Shown one piece after another: positions 18,966 to 29,818 of a stretch of 64,000 nt of DNA. The position numbers and the translations under genes are program-made. The notes under the pieces are model-generated. The model was not told the DNA's origin, made no database searches, and saw only the letters and a list, made by a program, of their open reading frames with translations. Positions within the stretch are counted from its first letter, which is position 1; each line of letters begins with the position of its first letter. This DNA comes from Oceanobacillus sp. Castelsardo (GTDB lineage: Bacteria; Bacillota; Bacilli; Bacillales; Amphibacillaceae), in NCBI RefSeq assembly GCF_001659985.1, contig NZ_LYCS01000005.1:106087-170086 (forward strand). The letters are read 5' to 3'.

Positions 18966-20129
18966 TTATTTCACAGTAACTGTAGCAACAATCTTTTTTT
19001 CTGTTAGATCTTTCGTCATACCAGGATAACCAAAGTACGGATTCCCATGTTGATCCCAAAATAATTGTTGCACACGTGCGTGACGATTGTGATCATATAA
19101 GGAGTTACCAACAATCTCCTTGTATGGACGAGCATGATACACTAGTAAATCAGTAACCCCATCTTCCGCAACTGTAAAACTATTATGACCCGGCCCATAT
19201 TCTTTCGTTTCCTCACATGTTACAAAGACTGGTTCTTTGGATTTCGTCCACGAATTCGGGTCCAATAGATTACTATTTTCATCTGCTGTCAATATTCCCA
19301 TTGCATAACGGTAGTCCGTTGCACTAGCCGAATAAGCAATAAACACTTTACCATTTCGTTTCAGGAAGGCAGCACCTTCATTCACATAAAATCCTTCTTG
19401 CTCCCAAGGTAGATCAGGAGTGGAAAGAACAACTTGTTTAGATTTAATGGTCCAAGGATTTTCCATTTCCGCAATATACAAATTAGAAATGGTATCATTC
19501 TCCACCTTTTGCGCCCACACTAAGTATCTTTTTCCTCTATGTTCAAAGGTTGTAGCATCTAAAGAGAAACTTTGGAAGTCGATATTAACCTGACCTTTTT
19601 CCAGCCAATCCCCTTCAAAGGGATCCTCAGATTTGTTTTCTAATACATAAGGACGTATAGCCCAAACATCATCACGATCCCCTGCAGCAAAATGAACATA
19701 CCAATTTCCATCGACATAATGAATTTCTGGCGCCCAAATATGTTCAGACATGATTCCTTCCTCATGTTTTTCCCAAATAACAATCTCCTCGGCATCTTTA
19801 AGACCTGTTATCGATTTGGACCTTCTAAGAACAATGCGGTCATATTCAGGGTAAGATCCTGTAAAATAATAATAACCATCTGTATGTTTATAAATATAAG
19901 GATCTGCTCTTTGTTCTACTAGAGGGTTGGGATATTCTTTTACTTTAATTTTTCCTTCTATCTGAAAAGTTCCAGGTTCTTCATATTTATCCTTTGGAAA
20001 GACCTCCCAGACAACATCTACATCTACCTTTACCCCCTCTTTCATTTCAAAGGCAACCCTATTTGGTAATTCGGGTTCGAAACCAAGACTAGTCGTAACT
20101 TGAACACTATCCAACACTTTTATAGTCAT
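18966..20129 (-). CDS. GH43 glycosidase with N-terminal bacterial Ig-like domain
   Basis: 387 residues. Residues 1-65 resemble a Big_4 Ig-like domain (LPNRVAFEMKEGVKV...VVWEVFPKDKYEEPGTFQIEG). The GH43 propeller follows, with catalytic Asp in QRADPYIY, Asp in FSLDATTF and Glu in VNEGAAFL, and the metal-site His in GPGHNSFT. No signal peptide, so the Ig-like domain sits on an intracellular enzyme, which is uncommon. It is paralogous to the gene at 7110-8096. Start follows GGGAGAGGTTATCTT, 27 bp after the araR stop. Probable role: releasing arabinose from imported arabino-oligosaccharides. Confidence 0.87.
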   Translation of the reverse strand: MTIKVLDSVQVTTSLGFEPELPNRVAFEMKEGVKVDVDVVWEVFPKDKYEEPGTFQIEGKIKVKEYPNPLVEQRADPYIYKHTDGYYYFTGSYPEYDRIVLRRSKSITGLKDAEEIVIWEKHEEGIMSEHIWAPEIHYVDGNWYVHFAAGDRDDVWAIRPYVLENKSEDPFEGDWLEKGQVNIDFQSFSLDATTFEHRGKRYLVWAQKVENDTISNLYIAEMENPWTIKSKQVVLSTPDLPWEQEGFYVNEGAAFLKRNGKVFIAYSASATDYRYAMGILTADENSNLLDPNSWTKSKEPVFVTCEETKEYGPGHNSFTVAEDGVTDLLVYHARPYKEIVGNSLYDHNRHARVQQLFWDQHGNPYFGYPGMTKDLTEKKIVATVTVK

Positions 20130-20156
20130 AAGATAACCTCTCCCGTATTTATTTTT

Positions 20157-21266
20157 TTAAACTAATTCTCTTATATCCTTCGTTGAATTCCTTTCTACAA
20201 GTTCTGGTTCATACACGATAGATTTTTCCGCTTCTTCCTTGAGACCTTGTTTCCGTTCAATCAAGTTTAATATCATTTTTGCAGCCGCTTCGCCCATCTC
20301 ACTTTGCGGATGCTTAATCGTAGTTAACTTCACCTCGGATACTCTGGATAATAAAGAGTCATCATAACCTATTAAGGATATATCTTCTGGTACTTTGATG
20401 TTTCTCTTACGTAATACATCCAACAATAACATAGCAAGTTCGTCATTATAACAAACAATAGCAGTTGGCCATTCCTCGTTTGGAAGTTCCAATATTTTTT
20501 CTAATTCTTTCTGTGGTTTAGTCATTATTTCCTGCGTATGGTATGTGATGATATTACTAGGCCTAATTGATACATGATGGCTACGATGGGCCTTTAAATA
20601 GCCTTTCATTCTTCTAGTTCCTTGTAAATCATCTGTTTTAAAGAAACCTAGAATATTCTTATGCCCTTGTTCAATAAGATACTCTGTCTGGATAAATCCA
20701 CCTTTTTCATCATCTATCGTGATACTTAACGGTTCCAATTCATCATAATAAGCGTTAATCATAATATAAGGGATATTAGACTTTTCTAGATTCAGATAGT
20801 AATTTATATTAGGATTGGAAAGCGCACTCTGTGTTGGTTCTATAATGACACCGTCCACATGATAGGTTAGGATTTTCTCCAGTATTTTCTTTTCACTTTC
20901 ATGATTGTTATCCGTACTATATAAACTAACATGATAATCATTTTTACTTAATAGTGACTCCGCTCCCTGTATGATGGAAGGAAAAATATAATTCGAAATA
21001 TGCGTTGTAATGATAGCGATATTTTTCTGATTGTAATCACTCAATCCCATTTCGCTTCTTTCCGCACAATATGTACCCGCTCCTTGCTTACGATATAGCC
21101 AACCTTGATTTACGAGATCCCCAATGGCAAGACGTACGGTATGACGACTTACGCTAAAGCGTTCCATTAGTTCACTTTCCGAGCTAATTTTTTGATGCGG
21201 TACATAAGTTCCATCTAGAATTTTAGATTGAATATATTCCCTTACAATACTGTGTTTCGTTTTCAT
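20157..21266 (-). CDS. araR: Arabinose repressor AraR (GntR-type HTH with LacI-type sugar-binding domain)
   Basis: A 369-residue chimeric repressor. Residues 1-70 form a GntR winged helix (ISSESELMERFSVSRHTVRLA). The rest is a LacI/GalR-type periplasmic-binding fold (NIAIITTHISNYIFPSIIQG, SITIDDEKGGF, TAIVCYNDELAMLLLDVL, DISLIGYDDS). B. subtilis AraR has this architecture and binds TTGTACGTACAA-like palindromes until L-arabinose releases it. Matching boxes occur in several promoters of this window, including one upstream of araR itself (21295-21308). It is the first gene of a unit with the GH43 and Cys-rich genes. Start is ATG after AGAGGTGTACC. Confidence 0.95.
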   Translation of the reverse strand: MKTKHSIVREYIQSKILDGTYVPHQKISSESELMERFSVSRHTVRLAIGDLVNQGWLYRKQGAGTYCAERSEMGLSDYNQKNIAIITTHISNYIFPSIIQGAESLLSKNDYHVSLYSTDNNHESEKKILEKILTYHVDGVIIEPTQSALSNPNINYYLNLEKSNIPYIMINAYYDELEPLSITIDDEKGGFIQTEYLIEQGHKNILGFFKTDDLQGTRRMKGYLKAHRSHHVSIRPSNIITYHTQEIMTKPQKELEKILELPNEEWPTAIVCYNDELAMLLLDVLRKRNIKVPEDISLIGYDDSLLSRVSEVKLTTIKHPQSEMGEAAAKMILNLIERKQGLKEEAEKSIVYEPELVERNSTKDIRELV

Positions 21267-21294
21267 GGTACACCTCTGTTTCTATATAATTCGA

Positions 21295-21308
21295 ACTTGT
21301 CCGTATGA
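21295..21308 (-). promoter_or_regulatory. AraR-like box in the araR leader (autoregulation)
   Basis: ACTTGTCCGTATGA, a degraded match to the AraR pattern, lies just downstream of a minus-strand TATAAT (complement of 21314-21319). Binding would block araR transcription. Confidence 0.5.
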
Positions 21309-21420
21309 GGTATATTATAACAGTTTCTGTTACAGATTACACTAGAGCTTCTTATTTTAAATGTATATTAGTTTAATAAAAACAGAAGGTATATTTATAC
21401 TTAATCTTCATTTATCTAGA

Positions 21421-21603
21421 CTAGATTTCCCTAGGGTTACGATTACACCACGCATAATATGGGACTGCTTTTACTTTTACTGAGATCTTATTATTATTGG
21501 TAGACTTGTATAAACTTCCTGTCCATGAATTAAGATCTATTCATGTGGCATCTCCTTCTATCGTTCCAACACCATCTAATAATTCTTCCTTAAATTTAAC
21601 GTC
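21421..21603 (-). pseudogene. C-terminal remnant of a GH127/DUF1680 beta-L-arabinofuranosidase
   Basis: Directly downstream of the GH51 stop, one minus-strand frame reads KEELLDGVGTIEGDAT, then an in-frame TGA, then IDLNSWTGSLYK...KAVPYYAWCNRNPREI and a stop. LDGV-x-x-I-x-G and VPYYAW-NR are hallmarks of the C-terminal region of DUF1680 enzymes such as HypBA1. Only about 60 codons survive, with no start, so it is a dead fragment. It shows that the locus once included a beta-L-arabinofuranosidase. Confidence 0.6.
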
Positions 21604-21622
21604 AGTGTCTTTGGATATAGAA

Positions 21623-23101
21623 TTACGGTTTAATGGACAATACTACAATGGATTTAGATGGAAGCTCTATATTTAAATGGTTGCCCACCTGTTTATATTC
21701 TGTAAATTCCGTCGGGCTGACATTTTCAGGATTTTCAAACGTATTAATGGCGTTCATTTCATTCGCAGTTAATATACGACCATTTACTTTATTGACTTCC
21801 ATTCCACGCAAATCAACACTTAATGATGCTGACTGTTCTTTATCTAAATTACATAAACTAATATGCACTGTATCATCTTTCTTAGAAGCTGAAGCACTTA
21901 TATGCGGATAACTTTGACCATTCTTTTGAATCGTATTTGTGTCTATATTTAAAGCTATTTTTTCTGCATCCTGGTGAACTTTATACATTTCAAACACATG
22001 ATAAGTTGGGGTTAAAATCATTTTATCTTGTTCCGTTAAAATAACTGATTGAATAACATTAACCATTTGAGCAATATTTGCCATTTGCACACGGTCATGA
22101 TGCTGATGAAATATATTAAAATGCACCCCTGCAATAACAGCATCTCTTATTGTGTTTTGTTGATATAAGAATCCTGGATTTGTACCTGGTTCGACATCGT
22201 ACCATGCACCCCATTCATCAATAATCATACCAATCCGCTTTTCCGGATCATATTTATCCATGATCGTACTATGCTTGGTAATGAGTTCATCCATATACAG
22301 CGTTTTTTGCATGGTAATATCCCATTCTTCTTCTTTGAAGTTTACCGCTTGACCTTTATTCCAGAATCCACCTGGATGTACATAATAATGCAAACTTAAA
22401 CCATCCATTAAATGATGGGCTTCTCGCATTAATACTTCTGTCCAGTGATAATCATCCACATTTGCACCACCAGCGATACGATAAATTTGATTATCCGCAT
22501 AGTTTCTTACATATGTTTGATAACGACGGTATAAATCTGCATAATATTCCGGACGCATGTTACCACCGCATCCCCAGTTTTCGTTGCCGACACCAAAATA
22601 TTTCAATTTCCAAGGATCCTTTTTTCCATTCTCACGTCTCCAATTCGCCATTGGTGACTCACCATCAAAGGTCATGTATTCAACCCACTCTGACATTTCT
22701 TGAACGGTACCGCTACCGACATTTCCATTAATATAAGGCTCTGCACCTAACATGTCACATAGCATCATGAATTCATGTGTACCAAAGTGGTTGTTTTCAA
22801 CAACCCCTCCCCAGTGCGTATTAACCATACGTTTACGATTTGAACGTGGACCTACTCCATCTTTCCAGTGGTATTCATCAGCAAAGCATCCGCCTGGCCA
22901 ACGTAAAACGGGAATATCTAATTTTTTAAGGGCTTCCAAGACATCATTTCTAATTCCATTGGTATTTGGAATCGACGAGTCTTCCCCAACCCATAAACCT
23001 TCGTAAATTCCTCTACCTAAATGTTCCGCAAAATGGCCATAGATATTTTTATTTATTTTACCTTCGACGATATCGGTATTGATTGTTATTTTGTTTTCCA
23101 T
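21623..23101 (-). CDS. abfA: GH51 alpha-L-arabinofuranosidase, first paralogue
   Basis: A 492-residue GH51 enzyme. The acid/base Glu lies in [10 protein letters not shown] and the nucleophile Glu in [10 protein letters not shown]. The TIM barrel (about 1-380) is followed by the usual C-terminal beta-sandwich. It removes arabinofuranosyl units from short oligosaccharides in the cytoplasm, as there is no signal peptide. Start is ATG after AGAGGTGTCATA, 11 bp downstream of the second GH51 gene with which it shares a transcript and an AraR-boxed promoter. It and its neighbour belong to distinct GH51 branches, as their active-site contexts differ, so they may split linkages (1,5 against 1,2/1,3). 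Confidence 0.95.
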   Translation of the reverse strand: MENKITINTDIVEGKINKNIYGHFAEHLGRGIYEGLWVGEDSSIPNTNGIRNDVLEALKKLDIPVLRWPGGCFADEYHWKDGVGPRSNRKRMVNTHWGGVVENNHFGTHEFMMLCDMLGAEPYINGNVGSGTVQEMSEWVEYMTFDGESPMANWRRENGKKDPWKLKYFGVGNENWGCGGNMRPEYYADLYRRYQTYVRNYADNQIYRIAGGANVDDYHWTEVLMREAHHLMDGLSLHYYVHPGGFWNKGQAVNFKEEEWDITMQKTLYMDELITKHSTIMDKYDPEKRIGMIIDEWGAWYDVEPGTNPGFLYQQNTIRDAVIAGVHFNIFHQHHDRVQMANIAQMVNVIQSVILTEQDKMILTPTYHVFEMYKVHQDAEKIALNIDTNTIQKNGQSYPHISASASKKDDTVHISLCNLDKEQSASLSVDLRGMEVNKVNGRILTANEMNAINTFENPENVSPTEFTEYKQVGNHLNIELPSKSIVVLSIKP

Positions 23102-23112
23102 TATGACACCTC

Positions 23113-24654
<1,542 letters not shown>

Positions 24655-24974
24655 TCATTAGGTATTAGAAGCAAGTTACTTATCTATCAACCCTTGATAA
24701 TTTTTTAGTAGATTCAACCCAAATCGATTCGTCTACTCCAAGTTACCTCATATCAGTTCAATTCTTTACGGAACTACCTACATTCGTTTCTCAAATTTAA
24801 TTTGACCTTTAACCACAATGGTATATTTGGTTTAATTACAACTACTCTCTCCCTCACATTGAAACCACTTACATTTATCCGCATGAATATTACTAATCCA
24901 TATTTAGGAATTGCAGATTCACTTCTGCGTCAATTACTTCATTAACTGCAATCAACACCTTTCCAAAATATCCT

Positions 24975-24984
24975 TATACGTATA
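24975..24984. promoter_or_regulatory. Second AraR-like box of the abf operon
   Basis: TATACGTATA, a degenerate palindrome centred 42 bp (four helical turns) downstream of the box at 25016-25029. It could support looping or cooperative binding. Confidence 0.45.
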
Positions 24985-25002
24985 TTTATATCACTTAATG
25001 CT

Positions 25003-25031
25003 ATTCTATTATAAAATGTACGTACAATCAA
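25003..25031 (-). promoter_or_regulatory. abf operon promoter overlapped by an AraR box
   Basis: Minus strand: TTGATT (25026-25031), a 17-base spacer and TAGAAT (25003-25008). The palindrome ATTGTACGTACATT overlaps the -35 and the spacer. The 5' leader to the GH51 ATG is about 360 bases, unusually long; nothing else is recognised in 24640-24974. Confidence 0.7.
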
Positions 25032-25243
25032 GGATGATTTTTGAAAATAAAGACATATGTTAGTATGGATGGTTTGATGGAAGATAAGAAAAATATATGG
25101 TTAGCAGAATTTAAAGAAAAAAGATCAGGTCAGTACAAGTAGTTAATCTAAACTAGATACGAAGCAGATATATGGATGATGATTGAAAAAAGGAGAGGAT
25201 ACTCGATCATAAGGCCTCTCCTAATTTTTATACTGGTAAAATA

Positions 25244-25858
25244 TTATTTATTATCTAAAGTTATGAATATACGAAAAGAAAACCAAAACCAAATGAGTGC
25301 TGACAAACTAAAGATAAAAAATAGAATCAACGTTGGCATTTCTAATGATAGATAAGCAACTGCGAAAAGAGCAATAAATGTTACTATAGAAATATGAATC
25401 TTCGTTATACCTATAACTAACGCATTTTTAATATGTTGGAATATTCCTGCATCATAATGCGCCTTTAGCGGAAATGACCATATAATAATAACCATATATA
25501 AGAACAGAAGCAGATAGAAGGCGAATGGAACGATAAAATAAAGCTGGCCGTCGAACGCCTCGATTGCTTTATAATTTAGATAAAGGATTCCACCGACTCC
25601 AGTGAGCATCCACCCTAATCCATTAACTGATGTAAATTCTTGTTTATATATTTTTCTAAATGTTTTCCAAACCTTGATGTCTTGTTCGCCCATCAGCCAC
25701 TTCCTGACTACTCCAAGTGTTGCAATGGTCGCTGGAAAAACCCCGGCTATCAACAATCCTAGTAAAGAATATAAAACCCATAACAGATTTAATAACGCCA
25801 TCCGAGTGATCCAAGTAGCAATACGATCTAATGTAGTTACAAATCCACTAGCATACAT
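25244..25858 (-). CDS. DUF624 (YesL-like) membrane protein
   Basis: About 204 residues from the ATG at 25858 (preferred, after AAGGTGAATGGAAC); a frame to 25879 adds seven residues. Four to five hydrophobic helices (MALLNLLWVLYSLLGLLIAG near the start, LYFIVPFAFYLLLFLYMVII, ISIVTFIALFAVAYL, LILFFIFSLSALIWFWF) and the basic loop VRKWLMGEQDIKVWKTF are typical of YesL/DUF624. These genes habitually accompany ABC sugar importers in Firmicutes; their function is not known. It follows the araQ-type permease by about 57 bp and is probably the last gene of that operon. Confidence 0.85.
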   Translation of the reverse strand: MYASGFVTTLDRIATWITRMALLNLLWVLYSLLGLLIAGVFPATIATLGVVRKWLMGEQDIKVWKTFRKIYKQEFTSVNGLGWMLTGVGGILYLNYKAIEAFDGQLYFIVPFAFYLLLFLYMVIIIWSFPLKAHYDAGIFQHIKNALVIGITKIHISIVTFIALFAVAYLSLEMPTLILFFIFSLSALIWFWFSFRIFITLDNK

Positions 25859-25915
25859 GTTCCATTCACCTTCATTCATCTTTTATTTCTTTATATCGTT
25901 CCTAACTTTTAACCT

Positions 25916-26758
25916 TTAACCTTTAACCCCTCCAGTAGTTAATCCTGCAATGAAGTAACGTTGGAAGAAAACAAACAAAATAATAATTGGAATAATGGTT
26001 AAAACAGACCCAGCAATTAATACATCATAGTTATTTCCATATGGTGTAAGCAGTGTTGCTAACCCTATCGGCAGTGTGAACATATCATTCGACCTAAGTA
26101 CAAGCAATGGCCATAGGAAATTATTCCAACTACCCAATCCTTGCAAAATCGCCATCGCCGCAAGAGAAGGTCCCATAAGGGGAAGCATAATTTTGAAAAA
26201 GATACCATATTCTGTGCTACCGTCAATCCTAGCTGCATCCATCAATTGGATTGGTAATCCTAGAGCGTATTGCCTAAAGAAGAAGACAGCAACAGGAGCA
26301 ACTACCATTGGAAGAACAACTGCAAAGTACGTATCTATTAATTGTGTATTAATCATTAATTGATAGAGTGGTAACATCAAGATTTCAAACGGTACCATTA
26401 AAATGAGTAATACTAAAAGGAAGAAGAAGTTTTTTCCTTTAAAATCGTAAACTGCTAAAGCATACCCAACCATGGATGAGAAAAATAAGGATAATACAAT
26501 AGTAATTGCCGAAATAACTAAACTATTACCGTACCAAGCCCAATACTCCGGAGCTTGATTGAAGATATATAAGTAATTATCTAGACTTAATTGACTAAAG
26601 TTAATACTAAAACTTATCCCTTGTCTCATTAATTCGGATGATGGCCGTAATGACGAAATCACCAAACTTATAATGGGAAATAAAGCAATAAGTGAAATAA
26701 CCCCAAAACTTATCGTAGCAATCCATGTTAAGATTTTATTTTTTCTTTTAGCATTCAT
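25916..26758 (-). CDS. araQ: ABC sugar transporter permease, AraQ-like (MalG type)
   Basis: A 280-residue inner-membrane permease with six helices. The EAA coupling motif DAARIDGSTEYGIFFKIMLP lies near residues 185-205. It would pair with the AraP-like permease to import arabino-oligosaccharides bound by the AraN-like lipoprotein. No ATPase gene is present, so a shared MsmX-type ATPase encoded elsewhere is expected, as in B. subtilis AraNPQ. Its ATG overlaps the TAA of araP by one base (TAATG), showing translational coupling. Confidence 0.9.
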   Translation of the reverse strand: MNAKRKNKILTWIATISFGVISLIALFPIISLVISSLRPSSELMRQGISFSINFSQLSLDNYLYIFNQAPEYWAWYGNSLVISAITIVLSLFFSSMVGYALAVYDFKGKNFFFLLVLLILMVPFEILMLPLYQLMINTQLIDTYFAVVLPMVVAPVAVFFFRQYALGLPIQLMDAARIDGSTEYGIFFKIMLPLMGPSLAAMAILQGLGSWNNFLWPLLVLRSNDMFTLPIGLATLLTPYGNNYDVLIAGSVLTIIPIIILFVFFQRYFIAGLTTGGVKG

Positions 26759-27735
26759 TAATTTTCACCTCTTTTAAAGGTTCCAGTAGCAATAAGATAA
26801 ATAAGACTTATCACAGCGATAATCAACATTAAAATAACACCAATAGCAGAGCCATAGCCCATATCATTTTGTCGGATGCCTTCTTGATAAATGTACCCTA
26901 CTACGGATAAACCAATATTACCTGGCGAACCAGCTTCCCAGAAGACAAAGCTCTCTTCAAACATTCTAAATCCATTAATAATGGTAATCGTACTAACAAA
27001 TATGATAATCGGCTTTAATTGCGGTATTGTTATATATCTTAACTTCTGCCATTTTGAAGCCCCATCAATATCGGCAGCTTCATACAATTCTCCTGGGACA
27101 TTTTGTAATGCTGCAAGAAAATACAAAATATTTACCCCAATCCATCTCCAAGAAGCAAGAATAACCATTAAGAATATGGCAGCCCAACTCGTAAACCTCC
27201 AGTTTATAGCATCTAGACCGAATAGGCTCATGATTTGGTTAGCTACTGCTGTATCCTGCTCACCGAACATTAATCGGAAAATCATCCCTCCTACAATAGT
27301 AGATGTTAATGCCGGTAGAAATAAAGAAGCACGGAAAAGCGTTTTAAATTTAACAAACTTCGAATCTAAAAAAATAGCTAACAACATTGGAATAATAGTT
27401 AAAATCAATACGGTAAAGATCACATATAACGTCGTATTTAGTAGAGCTTTATAAAACACGGGATTAGCTAATCTTTCATAGTTGGCCAATCCCACAAACG
27501 TAACTTGTCCCGGTAACACCCTTTGGAAACTCATAATAATACCTTGTATTGCGGGATATAGCGTTAAAATTAAGAAAGAAATAATAAAAGGTGCTACAAA
27601 TAGATATGGGACTACTTTTTTTGAATTAATAAATCTTAAAAACGAATTTGGTTGTTTGTTCGAATTATTTTTCGGTGATTTTGGACTTCTACGTGGCTTT
27701 GTGGATAGATCGGAACTATTTGACAAAGATTCCAT
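26758..27735 (-). CDS. araP: ABC sugar transporter permease, AraP-like (MalF type)
   Basis: 325 residues. There is a basic, Ser/Asn/Pro-rich cytoplasmic tail (1-38), then six membrane helices and an EAA loop (YEAADIDGASKWQKLRYITIP, about 225-245) that docks to the ATPase. Partner of AraQ in an importer for alpha-1,5-arabino-oligosaccharides by analogy with B. subtilis AraNPQ. Start follows TTGAGGAGGAAGCAAT. An AraR-like box (27764-27777) lies about 30 bp upstream. A terminator separates it from the binding-protein gene, so araPQ may be transcribed both by read-through and independently. Confidence 0.9.
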   Translation of the reverse strand: MESLSNSSDLSTKPRRSPKSPKNNSNKQPNSFLRFINSKKVVPYLFVAPFIISFLILTLYPAIQGIIMSFQRVLPGQVTFVGLANYERLANPVFYKALLNTTLYVIFTVLILTIIPMLLAIFLDSKFVKFKTLFRASLFLPALTSTIVGGMIFRLMFGEQDTAVANQIMSLFGLDAINWRFTSWAAIFLMVILASWRWIGVNILYFLAALQNVPGELYEAADIDGASKWQKLRYITIPQLKPIIIFVSTITIINGFRMFEESFVFWEAGSPGNIGLSVVGYIYQEGIRQNDMGYGSAIGVILMLIIAVISLIYLIATGTFKRGEN

Positions 27736-27763
27736 ATTGCTTCCTCCTCAACAATTCATCATA

Positions 27764-27777
27764 TTGGACGTACAAGT
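27764..27777. promoter_or_regulatory. AraR-like box upstream of araP
   Basis: TTGGACGTACAAGT lies about 30 bp before the araP start. A weak minus-strand promoter (TGGACT, 18 bases, TATGAT) would overlap it. Confidence 0.55.
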
Positions 27778-27925
27778 TATAAGTCCATTTTATAAACCTT
27801 ATTCAATACTTATTTATTCCATATTCTCTAATCAATTAATCTAGTTTTCTGTCAACTTTTTATCTATTATATTTTCCATATACCCCATCCCTTCAACAAA
27901 TTAGTGATAAAATCGCCTTATCACT

Positions 27926-27939
27926 TGTATACGTTTACA
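27926..27939. promoter_or_regulatory. cre-like CcpA site between araN and araP
   Basis: TGTATACGTTTACA matches the cre consensus TGWAANCGNTNWCA at all but one defined position. It lies within the inverted repeat CTTGTA...TACAAG. An additional AraR-like palindrome TATACGTATA lies at 28025-28034. Confidence 0.55.
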
Positions 27940-28115
27940 AGTTACGTATTAAATACACATGCACTCGCTATACCAGTGATTTATGTACGAATATATTATC
28001 AAATCTATTTAGTTATCAATCAAATATACGTATAAGTTACTAGTATTTAAAGTATAACTTTATTCCCCTATTATTTCAATATATTTTTAGAAAATAATTA
28101 ATATATTCTATAATT

Positions 28116-28145
28116 AAAAATGGAAGCAGGTGCCCCCGCTTCCAT
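28116..28145 (-). terminator. Terminator/attenuator after the AraN-like gene
   Basis: ATGGAAGC (28116-28123) pairs with GCTTCCAT (28138-28145). The minus strand continues TTTTTAATT. It would make the binding protein more abundant than the permeases, as is usual for ABC importers. Confidence 0.75.
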
Positions 28146-28152
28146 CCCTTTC

Positions 28153-29499
28153 TTAATTATTTTCCATTGACGAACGAACCGTTTCTGCTGCCTGTTTTAG
28201 CGCTTCTTCCGGTGTCTGCGATTGTTGACGTAATACACTTTCCGCAATATTCGTATTATATTCCGTTACGATATCTGGAGTATATTCAGTTAGATGAAGA
28301 CTGTTAATTTCATCTTTTACCTCTAATAGGGTATCAAAGATTCCATCTCCAAAGTATTGGTAATATTTATTATCTTCTCTTACTGCGTCACTTTCCCATA
28401 CGTCCCAGCGCGGTGGATCAAATCCAAGTACTTTCCATAAGTTAACGCTTCCCTCTTCAGAAAGTTTCACATATGCTAAGAATTCTTTAGCAAGTTCAGC
28501 CTCTTCAGATTGGTTCGTTACAACTGTACCTGTACCACCCATTCCCGCAGAACGGTCTCCACCTTCTTCCCAAGCTGGTAATGGACGAATAGCGATTTTT
28601 CCTTCTAGTTCCGGCATACTATCAATAAATCTTCCCATATACCAAATTGGTGCTAGAATAGTAGCTGCACCACCATCACTCATGTATCCATAGAACTCTT
28701 CAGATTGATTCATACCACCCGGTGTTAGCTCAGCAATTTCATAGTCATAAATAAGATCATGTAAAAATTGTAGCGTATCAACATGTTTTTGACTATCAAC
28801 GATTAATTCACCATTTTCATTAAACATATCCGTACCTTGTTGTGAAATCATTGGCCAGTAATCCATTAGCCAATCTGTCGTACCAACATTCCACATGACC
28901 GAATCCGTCTTCTCTACTACTTGCTTCCCAGCCTCTACAAAATCATCCCAAGTTTTAATAGAATCAATATCCACGCCGGCTTCATCCATGATTTCTGTAT
29001 TATAGAACATAACTGTCGCCCCTACATGGGTAGGAACACCATAGTAATTACCATCTTTTGCATAGATTTCAAAACGCGATTGAATAACTTGATCTAATAG
29101 TGGCTCCACATATTCATTCATAGGCTCTAATTGTGGCTCACCTTGTAAGTAATTTGCAAATCTACCAAGTTCAATGTCTGATATATCAGGTGCTCCTTTA
29201 CCAGATTGAAGAGAAAGTAAAAGATTATTGTGCATTTGATCAAACGGATATGCTTCCGCAACTAATTTAATAGGTCTATCAGAGTTTTCTTCGTTCCAAC
29301 GAATTGCTGCTTCTTCAAACAAATCGATATGCTGCCCTACAAAAGTCCAATACGTTAGTTCTGTTGCACCTTCTATATCATCACCAACAACTTTTGACTC
29401 ATCTGCCGTTGCTTCTTCAGAGCCCCCCCCTTTACCACCACATGCCATTAACACTATGGACATTAAGGCAAAAAGAAATAGTACAAACACCTTTCTCAT
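28153..29499 (-). CDS. araN: ABC sugar-binding lipoprotein, AraN-like
   Basis: 448 residues. A signal peptide ends at the lipobox LMAC (Cys20), followed by a Gly-rich linker and an extracellular solute-binding family 1 fold (TELTYWTFVGQHIDLFEEAAIRWNEEN...). It would bind arabino-oligosaccharides at the cell surface for AraPQ. Start is ATG after AATAGGAGGTAATACG. It is the first gene of the transporter unit, with a TTGACC-17-TACTAT promoter at 29695-29723. The arabinose assignment comes from context and AraR boxes; the fold itself fits many sugars. Confidence 0.87.
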   Translation of the reverse strand: MRKVFVLFLFALMSIVLMACGGKGGGSEEATADESKVVGDDIEGATELTYWTFVGQHIDLFEEAAIRWNEENSDRPIKLVAEAYPFDQMHNNLLLSLQSGKGAPDISDIELGRFANYLQGEPQLEPMNEYVEPLLDQVIQSRFEIYAKDGNYYGVPTHVGATVMFYNTEIMDEAGVDIDSIKTWDDFVEAGKQVVEKTDSVMWNVGTTDWLMDYWPMISQQGTDMFNENGELIVDSQKHVDTLQFLHDLIYDYEIAELTPGGMNQSEEFYGYMSDGGAATILAPIWYMGRFIDSMPELEGKIAIRPLPAWEEGGDRSAGMGGTGTVVTNQSEEAELAKEFLAYVKLSEEGSVNLWKVLGFDPPRWDVWESDAVREDNKYYQYFGDGIFDTLLEVKDEINSLHLTEYTPDIVTEYNTNIAESVLRQQSQTPEEALKQAAETVRSSMENN

Positions 29500-29530
29500 C
29501 GTATTACCTCCTATTAATATTCGTTATTTA

Positions 29531-29544
29531 TTAAAGCGTTTTAA
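29531..29544. promoter_or_regulatory. cre-like site in the araN leader
   Basis: TTAAAGCGTTTTAA has two mismatches to cre. It is located between the araN promoter and its start, a position suited to CcpA roadblock. Confidence 0.4.
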
Positions 29545-29694
29545 ACAAATTGCAAATGGACCTACTTATTGACAAGTTCACTCCCACATAATATTCTAAA
29601 CACCCAGGTCTTGGTAGCGCATACATATATAGGCTAAACGAATGAAAGCAATGGCAAAAGTCCCATAAACCAGAGGCATTTATTTGATAGTTTC

Positions 29695-29762
29695 ATAGTA
29701 TCACTCTAAGCGTAATTGGTCAATAAGTTTATTTCGAGTTTTGTCATCTTATACGTACATAT
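29695..29762 (-). promoter_or_regulatory. araN promoter and upstream AraR-like box
   Basis: Minus strand: TTGACC (29718-29723), 17 bases, TACTAT (29695-29700). An AraR-like box, TTATACGTACATAT, lies at 29749-29762, upstream of the -35 rather than within the spacer. Confidence 0.5.
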
Positions 29763-29771
29763 ATATATTAC

Positions 29772-29808
29772 AAGACTAAGTTACAAAGTATGTAGGTAAC
29801 CTAGTCTT
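29772..29808. terminator. Terminator after the arabinanase gene
   Basis: AAGACTAAGTTAC (29772-29784) pairs with GTAACCTAGTCTT (29796-29808), with one G-T pair. It lies ten bases past the stop codon at 29819. The T tail is better on the plus strand. Confidence 0.6.
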
Positions 29809-29818
29809 TTTTCATTTA

